Positions 43,357 to 53,247 of a stretch of DNA of 64,000 nt are shown piece by piece. Source of the stretch: Lysobacteraceae bacterium (GTDB taxonomy: Bacteria > Pseudomonadota > Gammaproteobacteria > Xanthomonadales > Xanthomonadaceae); the NCBI GenBank assembly GCA_024508915.1, contig JANINR010000146.1:30018-94017 (forward strand). The letters run 5' to 3'. The notes below the pieces were generated by a model. That model saw nothing but the letters and a program-made list of their open reading frames with translations. It was not told where the DNA came from and did no database searches. Both the position numbers and the translations under genes were made by a program. The stretch's first letter is position 1, and each line of letters opens with the position of its first letter.

Positions 43357-43974
43357 TTACGCGGCTCCCGTGGCGTTGGCGGGATCGACGCCGATGACCA
43401 GCGTGCTGTCGTTCTCGAAGTGGTACGGCGGCACCGGCAGGTTGGCCGGGGCCGGCATGCCGGAATACACGCGGCCCGCGAGGTCGTAGCGCGACTTGTG
43501 GCAGGGACAGAAGTAGCCGCCCTTCCACTCCGGGTCGAACGGCTGCGGCTTGAGTTCGGGCACGAACTCGGGGGCGCAGCCGAGGTGGGTGCAGACCGCG
43601 ACCAGCACGAGGATCTCGGGCTTGATCGAGCGCCATTCGTTCTTCGCGTAGGCGGGCTGCTGGTCGGTGTTGTCCGACTTCGGGTCGAGCAGCAGCGGAT
43701 CCATCTGCGGCAGCGTCGCCAGCATCGCCTGCGAGCGCTTCGCGACGTAGACCGGCTGGCCGCGCCACTTGAGCGTGAGCTGCTGGCCCTCGGCCAGCGC
43801 ACTGATGTCCTGGGTGACCGGGGCGCCCGCCAGCTTGGCGCGCGCGCTCGGATTCCAGGACTTGATGAACGGGACCGCCAGGTACCCGGCTCCCACGGCC
43901 CCGACCACGGACGTGGTCGCGGTCAGGAACCGGCGCCGGCCCAGGTTCTCGGGACGCTCGCCTTCATTGCCCAT
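43357..43974 (-). CDS. petA: Rieske iron-sulfur protein of the bc1 complex
   Basis: 205 residues from the ATG at 43974. N-terminus MGNEGERPENLGRRRFLTATTSVVGAVGAGYLAVPFI is a twin-arginine signal-anchor. [2Fe-2S] ligands in CTHLGCAPEF and YFCPCHKSRYDLAGRVYSGMPAPANLPVPPY. Exported folded and anchored in the inner membrane. First gene of petABC-sspA-sspB; 3 bases separate it from petB. Confidence 0.96.
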   Translation of the reverse strand: MGNEGERPENLGRRRFLTATTSVVGAVGAGYLAVPFIKSWNPSARAKLAGAPVTQDISALAEGQQLTLKWRGQPVYVAKRSQAMLATLPQMDPLLLDPKSDNTDQQPAYAKNEWRSIKPEILVLVAVCTHLGCAPEFVPELKPQPFDPEWKGGYFCPCHKSRYDLAGRVYSGMPAPANLPVPPYHFENDSTLVIGVDPANATGAA

Positions 43975-44147
43975 CAGGCACTCCGCAAAGACTCGATGAC
44001 AGATCGGGCGCCCGCCCGGCCGAAGCCGGCGGCGGGCCGCCGCAAAGACGCTGAAGTGTAACGGAACGTGAATCCGCCGGACAATGTTTACCGCGCCGGC
44101 AGGAAGGGAAACCGGCCGGAAGCACCGGAAAACCAGGCACTTGCGGC

Positions 44148-45053
44148 CTAGCGCGAGGCGACGGTCCGGCGGTAGCGGTCGGCCAGCAGGCCCACGCGCT
44201 CGACGTAGCGCTGGGTCTCGGCGTAGGGGGGCACGCCCTTGTACTTGTCCACGGCGCCCTCGCCGGCGTTGTAGCCGGCCGCGGCCAGCCGCACGTTGCC
44301 GTCGAAGCGCTTGAGCAGCCACGCCAGGTACTGCACGCCGCCGCGGATGTTCTGCGCGGCATCGAAGGCGTCGCCCACGCCGAAGCGCCGGGCGGTCGCG
44401 GGCATGAGCTGCATCAGGCCCTGCGCGCCGACCCGCGAGAGCGCGCGCGGGTTGAACGCGGATTCGGCGTGGATGATCGCGCGGACCACGGCCTCGTCCA
44501 CGCCGTAGCGCCTGGACGCCGCGCTGATCTCGTCGTTGTACGCCGTGGTGTTGAGGCGCACGCGGCCGAAGTCCACGCCCGGGCGGCTGCTGCAGGCGTA
44601 GCAGGTCTCGACGTAGCTGTACTGGATCGTCTTCAGCGCGTCGACGCTGCCGCGCGGCCGCACGCTGGTGTAGTGGCGGACCCCGTCCTGGACGTAGGAG
44701 TAGACCTGGCCGCTGACGCGGCGCGAGCCGTCCCCTGCCGCGGGCTTGCTGCGGACGACGGCGGGCGCGGCGACGTCCGCGGTTCCGGTCGCCGCGGCGA
44801 CGGCGGGCGCCGGCTGCGCGGAAAAGGCGTCCGCCGCCGACGGGCCGGAGGTGCTGGCCGGCGCGCTGGCACGCGCCGCCGCGGAGCGCGACGGGAAGCT
44901 GCCCACGACCTTGCACTCCGCGCCGGGAATGCTGCGGCTGGAATAGCTGCGCGCCCCGTCCGCCCCGGTGCAGCGGTACACGTTGCCGGCCACCGCGGGC
45001 GCGGTGAGCAGCAGGCAGGCGATCGCGAAAAGTCCCCGGGCCCCCTTGGTCAT
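44148..45053 (-). CDS. Secreted lytic transglycosylase with DUF4124 domain
   Basis: 301 residues from the ATG at 45053 (MTKGARGLFAIACLLLTAPAVAG, signal peptide). An N-terminal DUF4124-like segment VYRCTGADGARSYSSRSIPG is followed by an alanine/proline-rich linker. A C-terminal SLT domain (about residues 180-300) has catalytic Glu in AIIHAESAFNPRALSRVGAQGLMQLMPATA and AAGYNAGEGAVDKYKGVPPYAETQRYV. Cleaves peptidoglycan glycan strands with 1,6-anhydro product. Single gene between petA and miaB. Confidence 0.92.
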   Translation of the reverse strand: MTKGARGLFAIACLLLTAPAVAGNVYRCTGADGARSYSSRSIPGAECKVVGSFPSRSAAARASAPASTSGPSAADAFSAQPAPAVAAATGTADVAAPAVVRSKPAAGDGSRRVSGQVYSYVQDGVRHYTSVRPRGSVDALKTIQYSYVETCYACSSRPGVDFGRVRLNTTAYNDEISAASRRYGVDEAVVRAIIHAESAFNPRALSRVGAQGLMQLMPATARRFGVGDAFDAAQNIRGGVQYLAWLLKRFDGNVRLAAAGYNAGEGAVDKYKGVPPYAETQRYVERVGLLADRYRRTVASR

Positions 45054-45232
45054 GCACGCAGTGTCCACCCATCACGCGCCGATGACAAGTGTTTGATTTT
45101 CCTGAACAAGGATCCGATTCATGGAATTCCGTGACGGGCCTCCCAAAGCCGGGCACCGCCTGCCCCGCCGGAGCCTTCGGCTAGACTTCGCGCCCCGGCG
45201 CGGATTCACCGCCGCCTCCCCGGACTGCCCAC

Positions 45233-46645
45233 ATGGCCGATTCGCCCCAGCCGCCGCGCGGCAAGCTCTACATCCAGACCCACGGATGCCAGATGAACGA
45301 GTACGACTCGGCCCGCATGGCCGACGTGCTCGCCGCCTCGGACGGGCTGGAACTGACCGATCGCGCCGAGGAGGCCGACGTCATCCTGGTCAACACCTGC
45401 TCGATCCGCGAGAAGGCCCAGGAGAAGGTCTTCAGCCAGCTCGGCCGCTGGCGCGCGCTCAAGGAGGGCGGGCGGCCAGTGCTGATCGGGGTCGGCGGCT
45501 GCGTGGCCTCCCAGGAAGGCGACGCGATCGTGAAGCGCGCGCCGTTCGTGGACCTCGTGTTCGGCCCGCAGACCCTGCACCGGCTGCCCGAGCTGATCCG
45601 CGACCGGCGCGAGAGCGGCCGGCCGCAGGTGGACATCAGCTTCCCCGAGATCGAGAAGTTCGACCGCCTGCCCGAGCCCCGCGCCGAGGGCCCGACCGCC
45701 TTCGTCTCGATCATGGAAGGCTGCTCGAAGTACTGCTCGTTCTGCGTGGTGCCCTACACCCGCGGCACCGAGATCAGCCGCCCGTTCGAGGACGTGCTGG
45801 TGGAAGTCGCCCAGCTCGCCGCGCAGGGCGTGCGCGAGGTGAACCTGCTCGGGCAGAACGTCAACGCCTATCGCGGGCCGATCTCGCCCGCCGGCGACCC
45901 CGCCGGCACGGCCGAGGACACCGCCGACCTCGCCCTGCTGATCCGCGCGATCGCGGAGATCGAAGGCATCGAGCGCATCCGCTTCACTACCTCCCATCCG
46001 CTCGAGTTCTCCGACTCGCTGGTGGAGGCGTACCGCGACGTGCCGAAGCTGGCGAACTACCTGCACCTGCCCGTGCAGTCGGGCAGCGACCGCATCCTCG
46101 CCGCGATGAAGCGCGGCTACACCGCGCTCGAGTTCAAGCAGAAGATCCGCAAGCTGCGCGCGGTGCGCCCCGGCATCTCGATCTCGTCCGACTTCATCGT
46201 CGGCTTCCCCGGCGAGACCGAAGCCGACTTCGAAAAGACGATGAAGCTGATCGAGGACGTCGGCTTCGACCAGTCGTTCTCGTTCATCTACTCGCGCCGC
46301 CCGGGCACGCCCGCGGCCGACCTCGAGGACGACACCCCCGCCGCGGAGAAGCACGCGCGGCTGGAACGGCTGCAGGCGCGCATCAACGCGCAGGCCGCGG
46401 CGATTTCCGCGGCCATGGTCGGGACCGTCCAGCGCGTCCTGGTGGAGGGCCATTCCCGCAAGGACCAGGCTGAATTGGCGGGAAAGACCGAAAACATGAA
46501 GACGGTCAACTTTCCGGGCCCGGCTTCGATGATCGGCAGCTTCGTCGATGTGGTAATTACTGCTGCACTGTCCAACTCGCTGCGCGGCAGGCCATGTTCA
46601 CCACCGGAAAGCATCCCAACCGCCATCTCCACGCGGCCCTGCTAG
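45233..46645 (+). CDS. miaB: tRNA-2-methylthio-N6-dimethylallyladenosine synthase
   Basis: 470 residues. Radical-SAM methylthiotransferase acting on i6A37 of tRNA. The N-terminal UPF0004 domain has three cluster cysteines ([26 protein letters not shown]). The radical SAM motif is [23 protein letters not shown] domain spans [13 protein letters not shown]...[16 protein letters not shown]. The last 20 residues ([17 protein letters not shown]) are unlike usual MiaB ends and overlap the next ORF by 52 bases, so the stop may have moved. In E. coli miaB is followed by ybeZYX-lnt; here two genes intervene. Confidence 0.96.
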   Translation: MADSPQPPRGKLYIQTHGCQMNEYDSARMADVLAASDGLELTDRAEEADVILVNTCSIREKAQEKVFSQLGRWRALKEGGRPVLIGVGGCVASQEGDAIVKRAPFVDLVFGPQTLHRLPELIRDRRESGRPQVDISFPEIEKFDRLPEPRAEGPTAFVSIMEGCSKYCSFCVVPYTRGTEISRPFEDVLVEVAQLAAQGVREVNLLGQNVNAYRGPISPAGDPAGTAEDTADLALLIRAIAEIEGIERIRFTTSHPLEFSDSLVEAYRDVPKLANYLHLPVQSGSDRILAAMKRGYTALEFKQKIRKLRAVRPGISISSDFIVGFPGETEADFEKTMKLIEDVGFDQSFSFIYSRRPGTPAADLEDDTPAAEKHARLERLQARINAQAAAISAAMVGTVQRVLVEGHSRKDQAELAGKTENMKTVNFPGPASMIGSFVDVVITAALSNSLRGRPCSPPESIPTAISTRPC

Positions 46646-46809
46646 ACCTCGTCCTGGCGTGCGGCGCGATGGCCGCGCACGGCGGCGCGATCCGCCTCGA
46701 CAATCCCAACTGGGACCTCCTCCCCGACTGGCTCTGGCCCGGGCTGGCGGTGCTGTTCCTGCTCAGCGCGCTGTTCTCGTTCGGCAAGCACCGCGGCTCG
46801 CGCCGCTAG
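46594..46809 (+). CDS. Hypothetical small membrane protein
   Basis: 71 residues, not recognised. [71 protein letters not shown] suggests one or two membrane helices and a basic end. Its first 52 bases overlap miaB in another frame; the ATG for MAAHGG inside would avoid overlap. It ends 4 bases before the convergent amidohydrolase. Composition looks coding but support is limited. Confidence 0.5.
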   Translation: MFTTGKHPNRHLHAALLDLVLACGAMAAHGGAIRLDNPNWDLLPDWLWPGLAVLFLLSALFSFGKHRGSRR

Positions 46810-46813
46810 CGGA

Positions 46814-48526
46814 TCACGGCGCCTCGTACACCGGCTTGCCGTCGACGTAGGTCGCCTTGACCGGGAGGCTGCGCAGCCGGGCCGGATCGACCGCGAGCGG
46901 GTCGCCGTCGAAGACCACGAAATCGGCGCGCTTGCCCGGCGCGAGGCTGCCGACCTCGCCTTCGGCGAAGCCGGCGTAGGCCGCGTCGAGGGTGAAGCCG
47001 CGCAGCGACTCGTAGGGCGTGAGCTTGTCCTCCGGGTGCCACCCGCCCGCCGGCAGGCCCTGCGCGTCGGTGCGGGTCTCGGCGGCGTACAGGCCGAGGC
47101 GCGGATCCACCGATTCCACCGGGAAGTCCGAGCCCAGCGCCAGGCGCGCGCCGCTGTCGCGCAGCTTGCGCCAGGCGTAGGCGCCGTTGACGCGGTCGGG
47201 CCCGAGGCGGTCCGCCGCCCAGGGCATGTCGCTGGTGGCGTGCGTGGGCTGCATCGAAGCGATGACGTGCAGCGCAGCGAGCCGCGGCAGGTCTTCCGGC
47301 GACAGCACCTGCGCGTGCTCGATGCGCCAGCGATGGTCGGTCGAGGTCGCGGCGCCGCCCAGTTCCTTCGCGTAGGTGTCGAGGACGATGCGGTTGCCGC
47401 GGTCGCCGATCGCGTGCGTCGCCGCCTGCACGCCGCAGCGGCGGGCCTTCGACACGGCGGCATCGTATTGCTCCGGCGTCATCACCAGCAGGCCGCGGTT
47501 GCCGTGGTCGTCGCTGTAGTCCTGCAGCAGCGCGGCGCCGCGGCTGCCGAGCGCGCCGTCGATGTACAGCTTCACCGTGCGCATCTTCAGCCGGTGCGAG
47601 GGGTGCTGGTACAGGCCTTCGTCGCACAGCCACTGCAGCGCCGCACCGTCGCCGTCGGCGAAGGCGGTGATGCGCATGGGAATCTCGCCGGCATCCGCCA
47701 GCTTCCGGTACACGCGCATCTCCCCGAGCGACACGCCCGCATCGTGCACGCCGGTCAGCCCGTGGGCGACGGCGTCGCGCATCGCGAGCCTGAGCATCCG
47801 CTCGGTGGCGGCCTCATCCGGCGCCGGCACCGCGTCGCCGATGATGGACATCGCGCCGTCGACGAAGACGCCGGTGGCGCGCCCCTGCGCGTCGCGGACG
47901 ATGCGCCCGCCGTCCGGCTGCCATTCGCGCTGGCGCCAGTCGGTGCGGCCGCCCGCCGCCTTGACCGCGGCCATCGCCGCGCTGTTGGCCCAGCCGGCGT
48001 GGCCGTCGATGCGTTCCAGCCAGACCGGGCGGTCCGGGAACGCGGCGTCGAGGTCGGCGGCGGTCGGGAAATCCTTCTGCGGCCAGTCGTTCTGGTCCCA
48101 TCCGCGGCCGACCAGCCAGGCGCCCGGCGGCAGGTCCTTCGCGAAGCCGCGCAGGCGTTCGAGGATGTCCGCCTTGTCGGTGCTGTCGACCAGGTCGGCG
48201 GTCAGGAAGGTCATGCCCAGTCCGAGCATGTGGCCGTGCGCATCGATCAGGCCCGGGACCACGGTCGCGCCGCCGGCGTCGATGCGCGTCGCGCCCGGAT
48301 AGCGCCGCAGCACCTCGTCGCGGCCGCCGAGGGCAAGGATCCCGCCATCGGCGTCGTAGGCCATGGCTTCCGCGCGCGGCCGTGCCGGGTCCATCGTTTC
48401 GATGCGCTGCGCCAGCAGCACCGTCACGCCCTGCGCGTCCTGCCGCGGCGCCTGCGCGAAGGCCGGCGCGGCGCCCGCAGACAGCGCCATCACCAGCATT
48501 GAGGCCAGAATCGTCGTTCCGCGCAT
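46814..48526 (-). CDS. Secreted amidohydrolase (amidohydrolase 3/YtcJ-like)
   Basis: 570 residues from the ATG at 48526, signal peptide [24 protein letters not shown]. Metal-dependent hydrolase fold: [13 protein letters not shown] (HxH), [85 protein letters not shown], and a C-terminal [24 protein letters not shown]. Close to the YtcJ group, substrate not predictable, periplasmic location inferred from the signal. GGGGAACGGCG precedes the ATG. Divergent from phoH. Confidence 0.9.
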   Translation of the reverse strand: MRGTTILASMLVMALSAGAAPAFAQAPRQDAQGVTVLLAQRIETMDPARPRAEAMAYDADGGILALGGRDEVLRRYPGATRIDAGGATVVPGLIDAHGHMLGLGMTFLTADLVDSTDKADILERLRGFAKDLPPGAWLVGRGWDQNDWPQKDFPTAADLDAAFPDRPVWLERIDGHAGWANSAAMAAVKAAGGRTDWRQREWQPDGGRIVRDAQGRATGVFVDGAMSIIGDAVPAPDEAATERMLRLAMRDAVAHGLTGVHDAGVSLGEMRVYRKLADAGEIPMRITAFADGDGAALQWLCDEGLYQHPSHRLKMRTVKLYIDGALGSRGAALLQDYSDDHGNRGLLVMTPEQYDAAVSKARRCGVQAATHAIGDRGNRIVLDTYAKELGGAATSTDHRWRIEHAQVLSPEDLPRLAALHVIASMQPTHATSDMPWAADRLGPDRVNGAYAWRKLRDSGARLALGSDFPVESVDPRLGLYAAETRTDAQGLPAGGWHPEDKLTPYESLRGFTLDAAYAGFAEGEVGSLAPGKRADFVVFDGDPLAVDPARLRSLPVKATYVDGKPVYEAP

Positions 48527-48605
48527 CGCCGTTCCCCGTCGGTTTTCGTCGCCGCACTTTGCGAAAATCCCCGGCCCGGCGCAAGCTTCGCGTCCTGGAG
48601 AACCG

Positions 48606-49610
48606 ATGCCGCAGAACGCCATCTCGGAATTCGCGCTGGACCCGCCCGACACGGAGCGGCTCGCCAACCTCGCCGGTCCGTTCGACGCCCACCTGCGCCT
48701 GCTCGAACTGCGCCTGGGCGTGGAAATCGGCAACCGCGGCAACGTGTTCCGCATCGCCGGGCCGGAAGCGGCCGTCGCGACGGCGGAAAAGCTGCTGCGC
48801 GGGCTGTGGCGCGACGCCGCCGGCGAAACGCTCAGCGAGCATGCGATCCACCTTCGCCTTTCCGGCGCCGCGCTGGACCGCGCCGTCGGCGAGGACGTCG
48901 AGCCGCAGGAAGTCGCCGTCCGGGTGAAGCGCGGCACGATCCGCGGCCGCGGCCGCAACCAGGCGAAGTACCTGCACGCGATCGCGAGCCACGACATCAA
49001 TTTCGGCATCGGGCCCGCCGGCACCGGCAAGACCTTCCTCGCCGTGGCGATGGCGGTCGAGGCGCTGAACGAATCGCGCGTGCAGCGCATCATCCTCGTG
49101 CGCCCTGCGGTGGAAGCCGGCGAGAAGCTGGGCTTCCTGCCCGGCGACCTGACCCAGAAGGTCGACCCCTACCTGCGCCCGCTCTACGACGCGCTGTACG
49201 AGATGCTCGGCGTGGAGAAGGTCGTGAAGCTGCTGGAGAAGAACGTCATCGAGATCGCGCCGCTTGCCTACATGCGCGGGCGCACGCTCAACGACGCGTT
49301 CGTCATCCTCGACGAGGCGCAGAACACGTCCATCGAGCAGATGAAGATGTTCCTGACCCGCATCGGCTTCGGTTCCACCGCCGTCGTCACCGGCGACCTC
49401 ACCCAGGTGGACCTGCCGAAGCACCAGAAGTCGGGGCTGAAGGACGCGCTGGAGGTGCTGCGCGGCGTGGACGGCATCGGCTTCACCTTCTTCGAGGCGA
49501 AGGACGTGGTGCGGCATCCGCTGGTGGCGCGCATCGTCAACGCCTACGACGCGCGCGACAACCCGGGCCACGACGCGCGGGCCCGCGACGGCGGGGAAGG
49601 CGCGCCGTGA
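48606..49610 (+). CDS. ybeZ: PhoH-like ATPase (YbeZ)
   Basis: 334 residues from the ATG at 48606 (GGAG 6 bases upstream). N-terminal KH-like region, then the P-loop [18 protein letters not shown] (near residue 142), [34 protein letters not shown], Walker [27 protein letters not shown] and [11 protein letters not shown]. It works with YbeY in rRNA metabolism. Stop overlaps the ybeY GTG (GTGA). First gene of ybeZ-ybeY-corC-DUF4105. Confidence 0.95.
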   Translation: MPQNAISEFALDPPDTERLANLAGPFDAHLRLLELRLGVEIGNRGNVFRIAGPEAAVATAEKLLRGLWRDAAGETLSEHAIHLRLSGAALDRAVGEDVEPQEVAVRVKRGTIRGRGRNQAKYLHAIASHDINFGIGPAGTGKTFLAVAMAVEALNESRVQRIILVRPAVEAGEKLGFLPGDLTQKVDPYLRPLYDALYEMLGVEKVVKLLEKNVIEIAPLAYMRGRTLNDAFVILDEAQNTSIEQMKMFLTRIGFGSTAVVTGDLTQVDLPKHQKSGLKDALEVLRGVDGIGFTFFEAKDVVRHPLVARIVNAYDARDNPGHDARARDGGEGAP

Positions 49611-50098
49611 CGCGCGGCCCCGTGCGGCTGGATGTTTCCGTTGGCTACGCGCTGCCGCGCGCGGGCCTGCCGTCGGCCACGAGCTTCCGCAAGTGGGTCG
49701 CGGCGGCGCTCGCCGGGCGCATCCGCGAGGCGGACCTCGCGATCCGCATCGTCGACGCGCGCGAAGGGCGCGCGCTCAACCGCCACTACCGCGGCAAGGA
49801 CTACGCGACCAACGTGCTCAGCTTCCCGGCCGACGCCGCGGAAGGCGTGAAGCTGCCGAAGGGCGTGAAGATGCCGCTGCTCGGTGACCTCGTCATCTGC
49901 GCGCCCGTCGTCGCCCGCGAGGCGAAGGAACAGGGCAAGGCGCTGAACGACCATTACGCGCACCTGACCGTGCACGGCGCGCTGCACCTCCTCGGCTGGG
50001 ACCACGAGGACGAGCGCGAGGCCGAGTGCATGGAGGCGCTCGAGCGCGAGATCCTCGCCGGGCTGGGAATCGAGGACCCGTATCGCGACGGCGAGTGA
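49607..50098 (+). CDS. ybeY: Endoribonuclease YbeY
   Basis: 163 residues from a GTG at 49607 overlapping the ybeZ stop. Single-strand metal-dependent RNase for 16S rRNA 3' maturation and ribosome quality control. Zinc motif [14 protein letters not shown] (HGxLHLxGxDH), plus [18 protein letters not shown] and [16 protein letters not shown]. Confidence 0.96.
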   Translation: MTRGPVRLDVSVGYALPRAGLPSATSFRKWVAAALAGRIREADLAIRIVDAREGRALNRHYRGKDYATNVLSFPADAAEGVKLPKGVKMPLLGDLVICAPVVAREAKEQGKALNDHYAHLTVHGALHLLGWDHEDEREAECMEALEREILAGLGIEDPYRDGE

Positions 50099-50191
50099 GC
50101 GCCGCGCCCGGCCGCGACGCCCGCCGGGTTAAACTGGCCGCTCGGGCCTTCACGCCCGTCCAGCCGGCCAACCAGGATCCCGACCCGCGCC

Positions 50192-51049
50192 ATGCCAGAG
50201 GACGACAGTAGTACCCCCCAGGACCGACCGGAGCGCCGCTCCTGGCTCGATCGAATCGGCGCCATGCTCTCCGGCGAGCCGAGCACCCGCGAGGACCTCG
50301 TCGAGCTGCTGCGCGACGCCCAGGCGGACGGGCTGATCGCCGCCGACACCCTGCGGATGATGGAAGGCGCGATCGCAGTCTCGGACCTCACCGTGGGCGA
50401 CGTCATGATCCCGCGCTCGCAGATGGTCGCGCTTTCGTCCGCGCTGCCGCACGCCGAGCTCCTGCGCCAGGTGGTCGAGTCCGGCCATTCGCGCTTCCCG
50501 GTGCACGGCGAGGACCGCGACGAGATCCTCGGCATCCTGCTGGCCAAGGACCTGCTGCGCGGCGAAGTGTCCGAGCACGGCCACGGCCACGTGCGCGAGC
50601 TGCTCCGCCCGGCGGTGCTGATCCCGGAATCGAAGAAGCTCAACGTGCTGCTGCGCGAGTTCCGCCAGTCGCGCAACCACATGGCGATCGTGATCGACGA
50701 GTACGGCGGCGTCGCCGGCCTGGTGACGATCGAGGACGTGCTCGAGCAGATCGTCGGCGACATCGACGACGAGCACGACGAGGCCGAGGACGTGACCACG
50801 CTGATCGCCGCGCAGGCCGACGGCCAGTACGTAGTGGACGCGCTGACCCCGATCGGCGACTTCAACGAGCGCTTCGGCGCCGATTTCGACGACGACGAAT
50901 ACGACACCATCGGCGGCCTCGTGACGGCGGCCATCGGCCACCTGCCGGAAGCCGGCGAGGAGCTGACCCTCGGCCGCTTCGGATTCCGCGTCGCGCGGGC
51001 CGACGCGCGCCGGCTGCATGCGCTGCACGTGAGCGTGCATGGCGAATAA
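50192..51049 (+). CDS. corC: CorC/YbeX family CBS-domain protein
   Basis: 285 residues, cytoplasmic (no DUF21). Two CBS domains, VMIPRSQMVALSSALPHAELLRQVVESGHSRFPVHGEDRDEILGILLAKDLL and VLIPESKKLNVLLREFRQSRNHMAIVIDEYGGVAGLVTIEDVLEQIVGDIDDEHD, then a CorC_HlyC domain. Linked to magnesium/cobalt efflux and ribosome-related phenotypes with ybeYZ. Overlaps the next gene by 11 bases. corA stands two genes later. Confidence 0.94.
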   Translation: MPEDDSSTPQDRPERRSWLDRIGAMLSGEPSTREDLVELLRDAQADGLIAADTLRMMEGAIAVSDLTVGDVMIPRSQMVALSSALPHAELLRQVVESGHSRFPVHGEDRDEILGILLAKDLLRGEVSEHGHGHVRELLRPAVLIPESKKLNVLLREFRQSRNHMAIVIDEYGGVAGLVTIEDVLEQIVGDIDDEHDEAEDVTTLIAAQADGQYVVDALTPIGDFNERFGADFDDDEYDTIGGLVTAAIGHLPEAGEELTLGRFGFRVARADARRLHALHVSVHGE

Positions 51050-52244
51050 GGCGATGCGCGCCGTGCTCGCGGCGCTGCTCGCGCTCGCCGGCGCGTGGCT
51101 GCCGCAGCGCGCGCTGGCGCAGGACGCCCCTGCGCTCCCCGCCGGCGCGCTTCGCATCGGGGTGATGACGATGCAGCCCGGCGAGATCTTCTGGGAGCGT
51201 TTCGGCCACGACGCGATCGTCGTCGAGGACACCGCCACCGGCGCCGCGCTCTCGTACAACTACGGCTTCTTCGACCCGGGCGAGCCCGGCTTCCTCGGCC
51301 GCTTCGTGCGCGGCGAGATGCAGTACATGCTCGTCGCGCTGCCGCTGGAGCAGGACCTCGCGACCTACCGCGAGGAAGGCCGCGGCGTCACCGTGCAGTG
51401 GCTCGACCTGTCGCCGGCGCAGGCGCGCGCGCTCGCCGACGCGCTCGCCGAAGCCGCGCGCCCCGAGAACGCGCGCTACCGCTACGACTACTTCACCGCG
51501 AACTGCGCCACCAAGGTGCGCGACGCGCTCGACGCCGCGCTCGGCGGCCGCCTGCACCACGACATCGCGGGCCGCTCGCGCGGCAACACCTATCGCAGCG
51601 AGGCGGTGCGCCTCGCCTCCCCGGCGCCGTGGATGTGGCTCGGGTTCGACATCGGCCTGTCGCGCAACGCCGACCGCCAGCTGTCGCGGTGGGAAGAGGC
51701 GTTCGTGCCGATGCGCCTGGCCGACAGCCTCGGCGAGGCGCGGCTCGCCGACGGCCGGCCGCTCGTCGCCTCGAAGCAGGTCCTGCTGCCGCACCGCATC
51801 GCGCCGGAACCGCCCGAGCGCCCGCGGCCGTGGTGGCCTTGGCTGCTGTGGGGCCTCGCGCTGGCGGCGGCCGCGCTCCTGCTCGCGCGTCGTGCACCGC
51901 GTGCGCTCGGCGCCGCGGCAGGGCTGTTCTGGCTGGGGTCGGGCCTGCTCGGCGCGCTGATGCTGTTCCTGTGGCTGGGGACAGAGCACCGCTTCGCCTG
52001 GGCCAACGAGAACCTGTTGCTGTTCGATCCCCTCGCGCTGCTGTTGCTGCCCGGGGCCTGGCGACTGGCCGGCGGACGCGCGCCGGGCGCCTGGTTCCGG
52101 CGCGCGCTCGCCGCGGTGGCCGCGCTCGCGGCCGCCGCGTTGCTGCTGAAGTGGGTGCTGCTGTTCTCGCAGGCCAACGAACCCTGGATCGCGCTGCTCC
52201 TGCCCCTGCACCTGGCCCTCTACGCGGGGCTGCGCCGGCGTTAG
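51039..52244 (+). CDS. DUF4105/Lnb N-terminal domain membrane protein
   Basis: 401 residues. Signal-like MANKAMRAVLAALLALAGAWLPQRALAQ, then a DUF4105 (Lnb N-terminal periplasmic) domain: IGVMTMQPGEIFWERFGHDAIVVEDTATGAALSYNYGFFDPG and YDYFTANCATKVRDALDAAL. The His of FGHDA and Cys of NCATK are probable papain-like catalytic residues. The C-terminal half (from about residue 265) has four or five membrane helices. Enterococcal Lnb moves an acyl chain within lipoproteins to the lyso form; this protein has the same domain family. It holds the place of lnt in the E. coli ybeZYX-lnt order, so a lipoprotein role is inferred from position and domain. Coupled to corC by an 11-base overlap. Confidence 0.82.
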   Translation: MANKAMRAVLAALLALAGAWLPQRALAQDAPALPAGALRIGVMTMQPGEIFWERFGHDAIVVEDTATGAALSYNYGFFDPGEPGFLGRFVRGEMQYMLVALPLEQDLATYREEGRGVTVQWLDLSPAQARALADALAEAARPENARYRYDYFTANCATKVRDALDAALGGRLHHDIAGRSRGNTYRSEAVRLASPAPWMWLGFDIGLSRNADRQLSRWEEAFVPMRLADSLGEARLADGRPLVASKQVLLPHRIAPEPPERPRPWWPWLLWGLALAAAALLLARRAPRALGAAAGLFWLGSGLLGALMLFLWLGTEHRFAWANENLLLFDPLALLLLPGAWRLAGGRAPGAWFRRALAAVAALAAAALLLKWVLLFSQANEPWIALLLPLHLALYAGLRRR

Positions 52245-52254
52245 GATGCGGGGC

Positions 52255-53247
52255 ATGGATCCTTCCCTGCCCGTGTGCGTCGTCAACTGCGTGGCCTACG
52301 GCGCCGACGGCACGCGCCGCGACATCACCCTCGACGAGATCAGCGACGTCCTCGCGCGCGACGACGGCAGCTTCGTCTGGGTCGGCCTGTACGAACCCGC
52401 GGACGAGCTGCTCGACAAGCTGCAGGAGGAATTCGGCCTGCACGACCTGGCGATCGAGGACGCGCAGCACGCGCACCAGCGGCCGAAGATCGAGGCCTAC
52501 GGCGACTCGCTGTTCGTGATCGCGCACACCGCGCAGGCGGCCGCCGGCGGCAAGATCGAGTTCGGCGAGACCCACGCCTTCCTCGGCAAGCGCTACCTCG
52601 TCACCGTGCGCCACGGGGCGTCCGCCTCGTACGCGCCGGTGCGCGCGCAGGTCGAACGCGAACCCGAACTGCTCGCGCTGGGCCCGAGCTACGGCCTGTA
52701 CGCGGTGCTCGATTCCATCGTGGACAACTACCTGCCGATCGTCGACGCCTTCCACGAGGAACTGGTCGAGCTCGAGAAGGACCTGTTCGCCGACGAGTTC
52801 CGCCGCGAGACGATCATGGCGCTCTACGACCTGAAGCGCGAGCTGACGCGCCTGCGGCTGGCGGTCGCCCCGTTGCAGGACATCCTCGCGCAGCTGACGC
52901 GCGTGCACGGCAACCTCGTCGCCGACGAGGTCCGGCCCTACTTCCGCGACGTGCTCGACCACGCCCTGCGCGTCAACGAATCCACCGACACGATGCGCGA
53001 GATGCTGACCGCGGCGATGGGCATGAACCTGTCGCTGGTCACGATCAACCAGGGCGAGATCGTGAAGAAGCTCGCCGGCTGGGCGGCGCTGCTCGCGGCG
53101 CCGACGCTGATCACGAGCTGGTACGGCATGAACTTCGCCAACATGCCGGAGCTGCACACGCGGCACGGCTATTTCGTGCTGATCGGGGTCGTGGCCGTGG
53201 TCTGCGGCGTGCTCTACCGCTACCTGCGCAAGGTGCGCTGGCTCTAG
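52255..53247 (+). CDS. corA: CorA family magnesium/cobalt transporter
   Basis: 330 residues from the ATG at 52255 (MDPSLPVCVV); the ATG at 52246 is 3 codons earlier and also possible. Large cytoplasmic N-terminal domain (LQEEFGLHDLAIEDAQHAHQRPKIEAYGDSLFVIAHT), long helix, and two C-terminal membrane helices with the GMN signature YGMNFANMPE. The end reads VLYRYLRKVRWL, positively charged as usual. Follows the DUF4105 gene by 10 bases; the 3' end overlaps the convergent diguanylate cyclase gene by 4 bases. Confidence 0.94.
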   Translation: MDPSLPVCVVNCVAYGADGTRRDITLDEISDVLARDDGSFVWVGLYEPADELLDKLQEEFGLHDLAIEDAQHAHQRPKIEAYGDSLFVIAHTAQAAAGGKIEFGETHAFLGKRYLVTVRHGASASYAPVRAQVEREPELLALGPSYGLYAVLDSIVDNYLPIVDAFHEELVELEKDLFADEFRRETIMALYDLKRELTRLRLAVAPLQDILAQLTRVHGNLVADEVRPYFRDVLDHALRVNESTDTMREMLTAAMGMNLSLVTINQGEIVKKLAGWAALLAAPTLITSWYGMNFANMPELHTRHGYFVLIGVVAVVCGVLYRYLRKVRWL

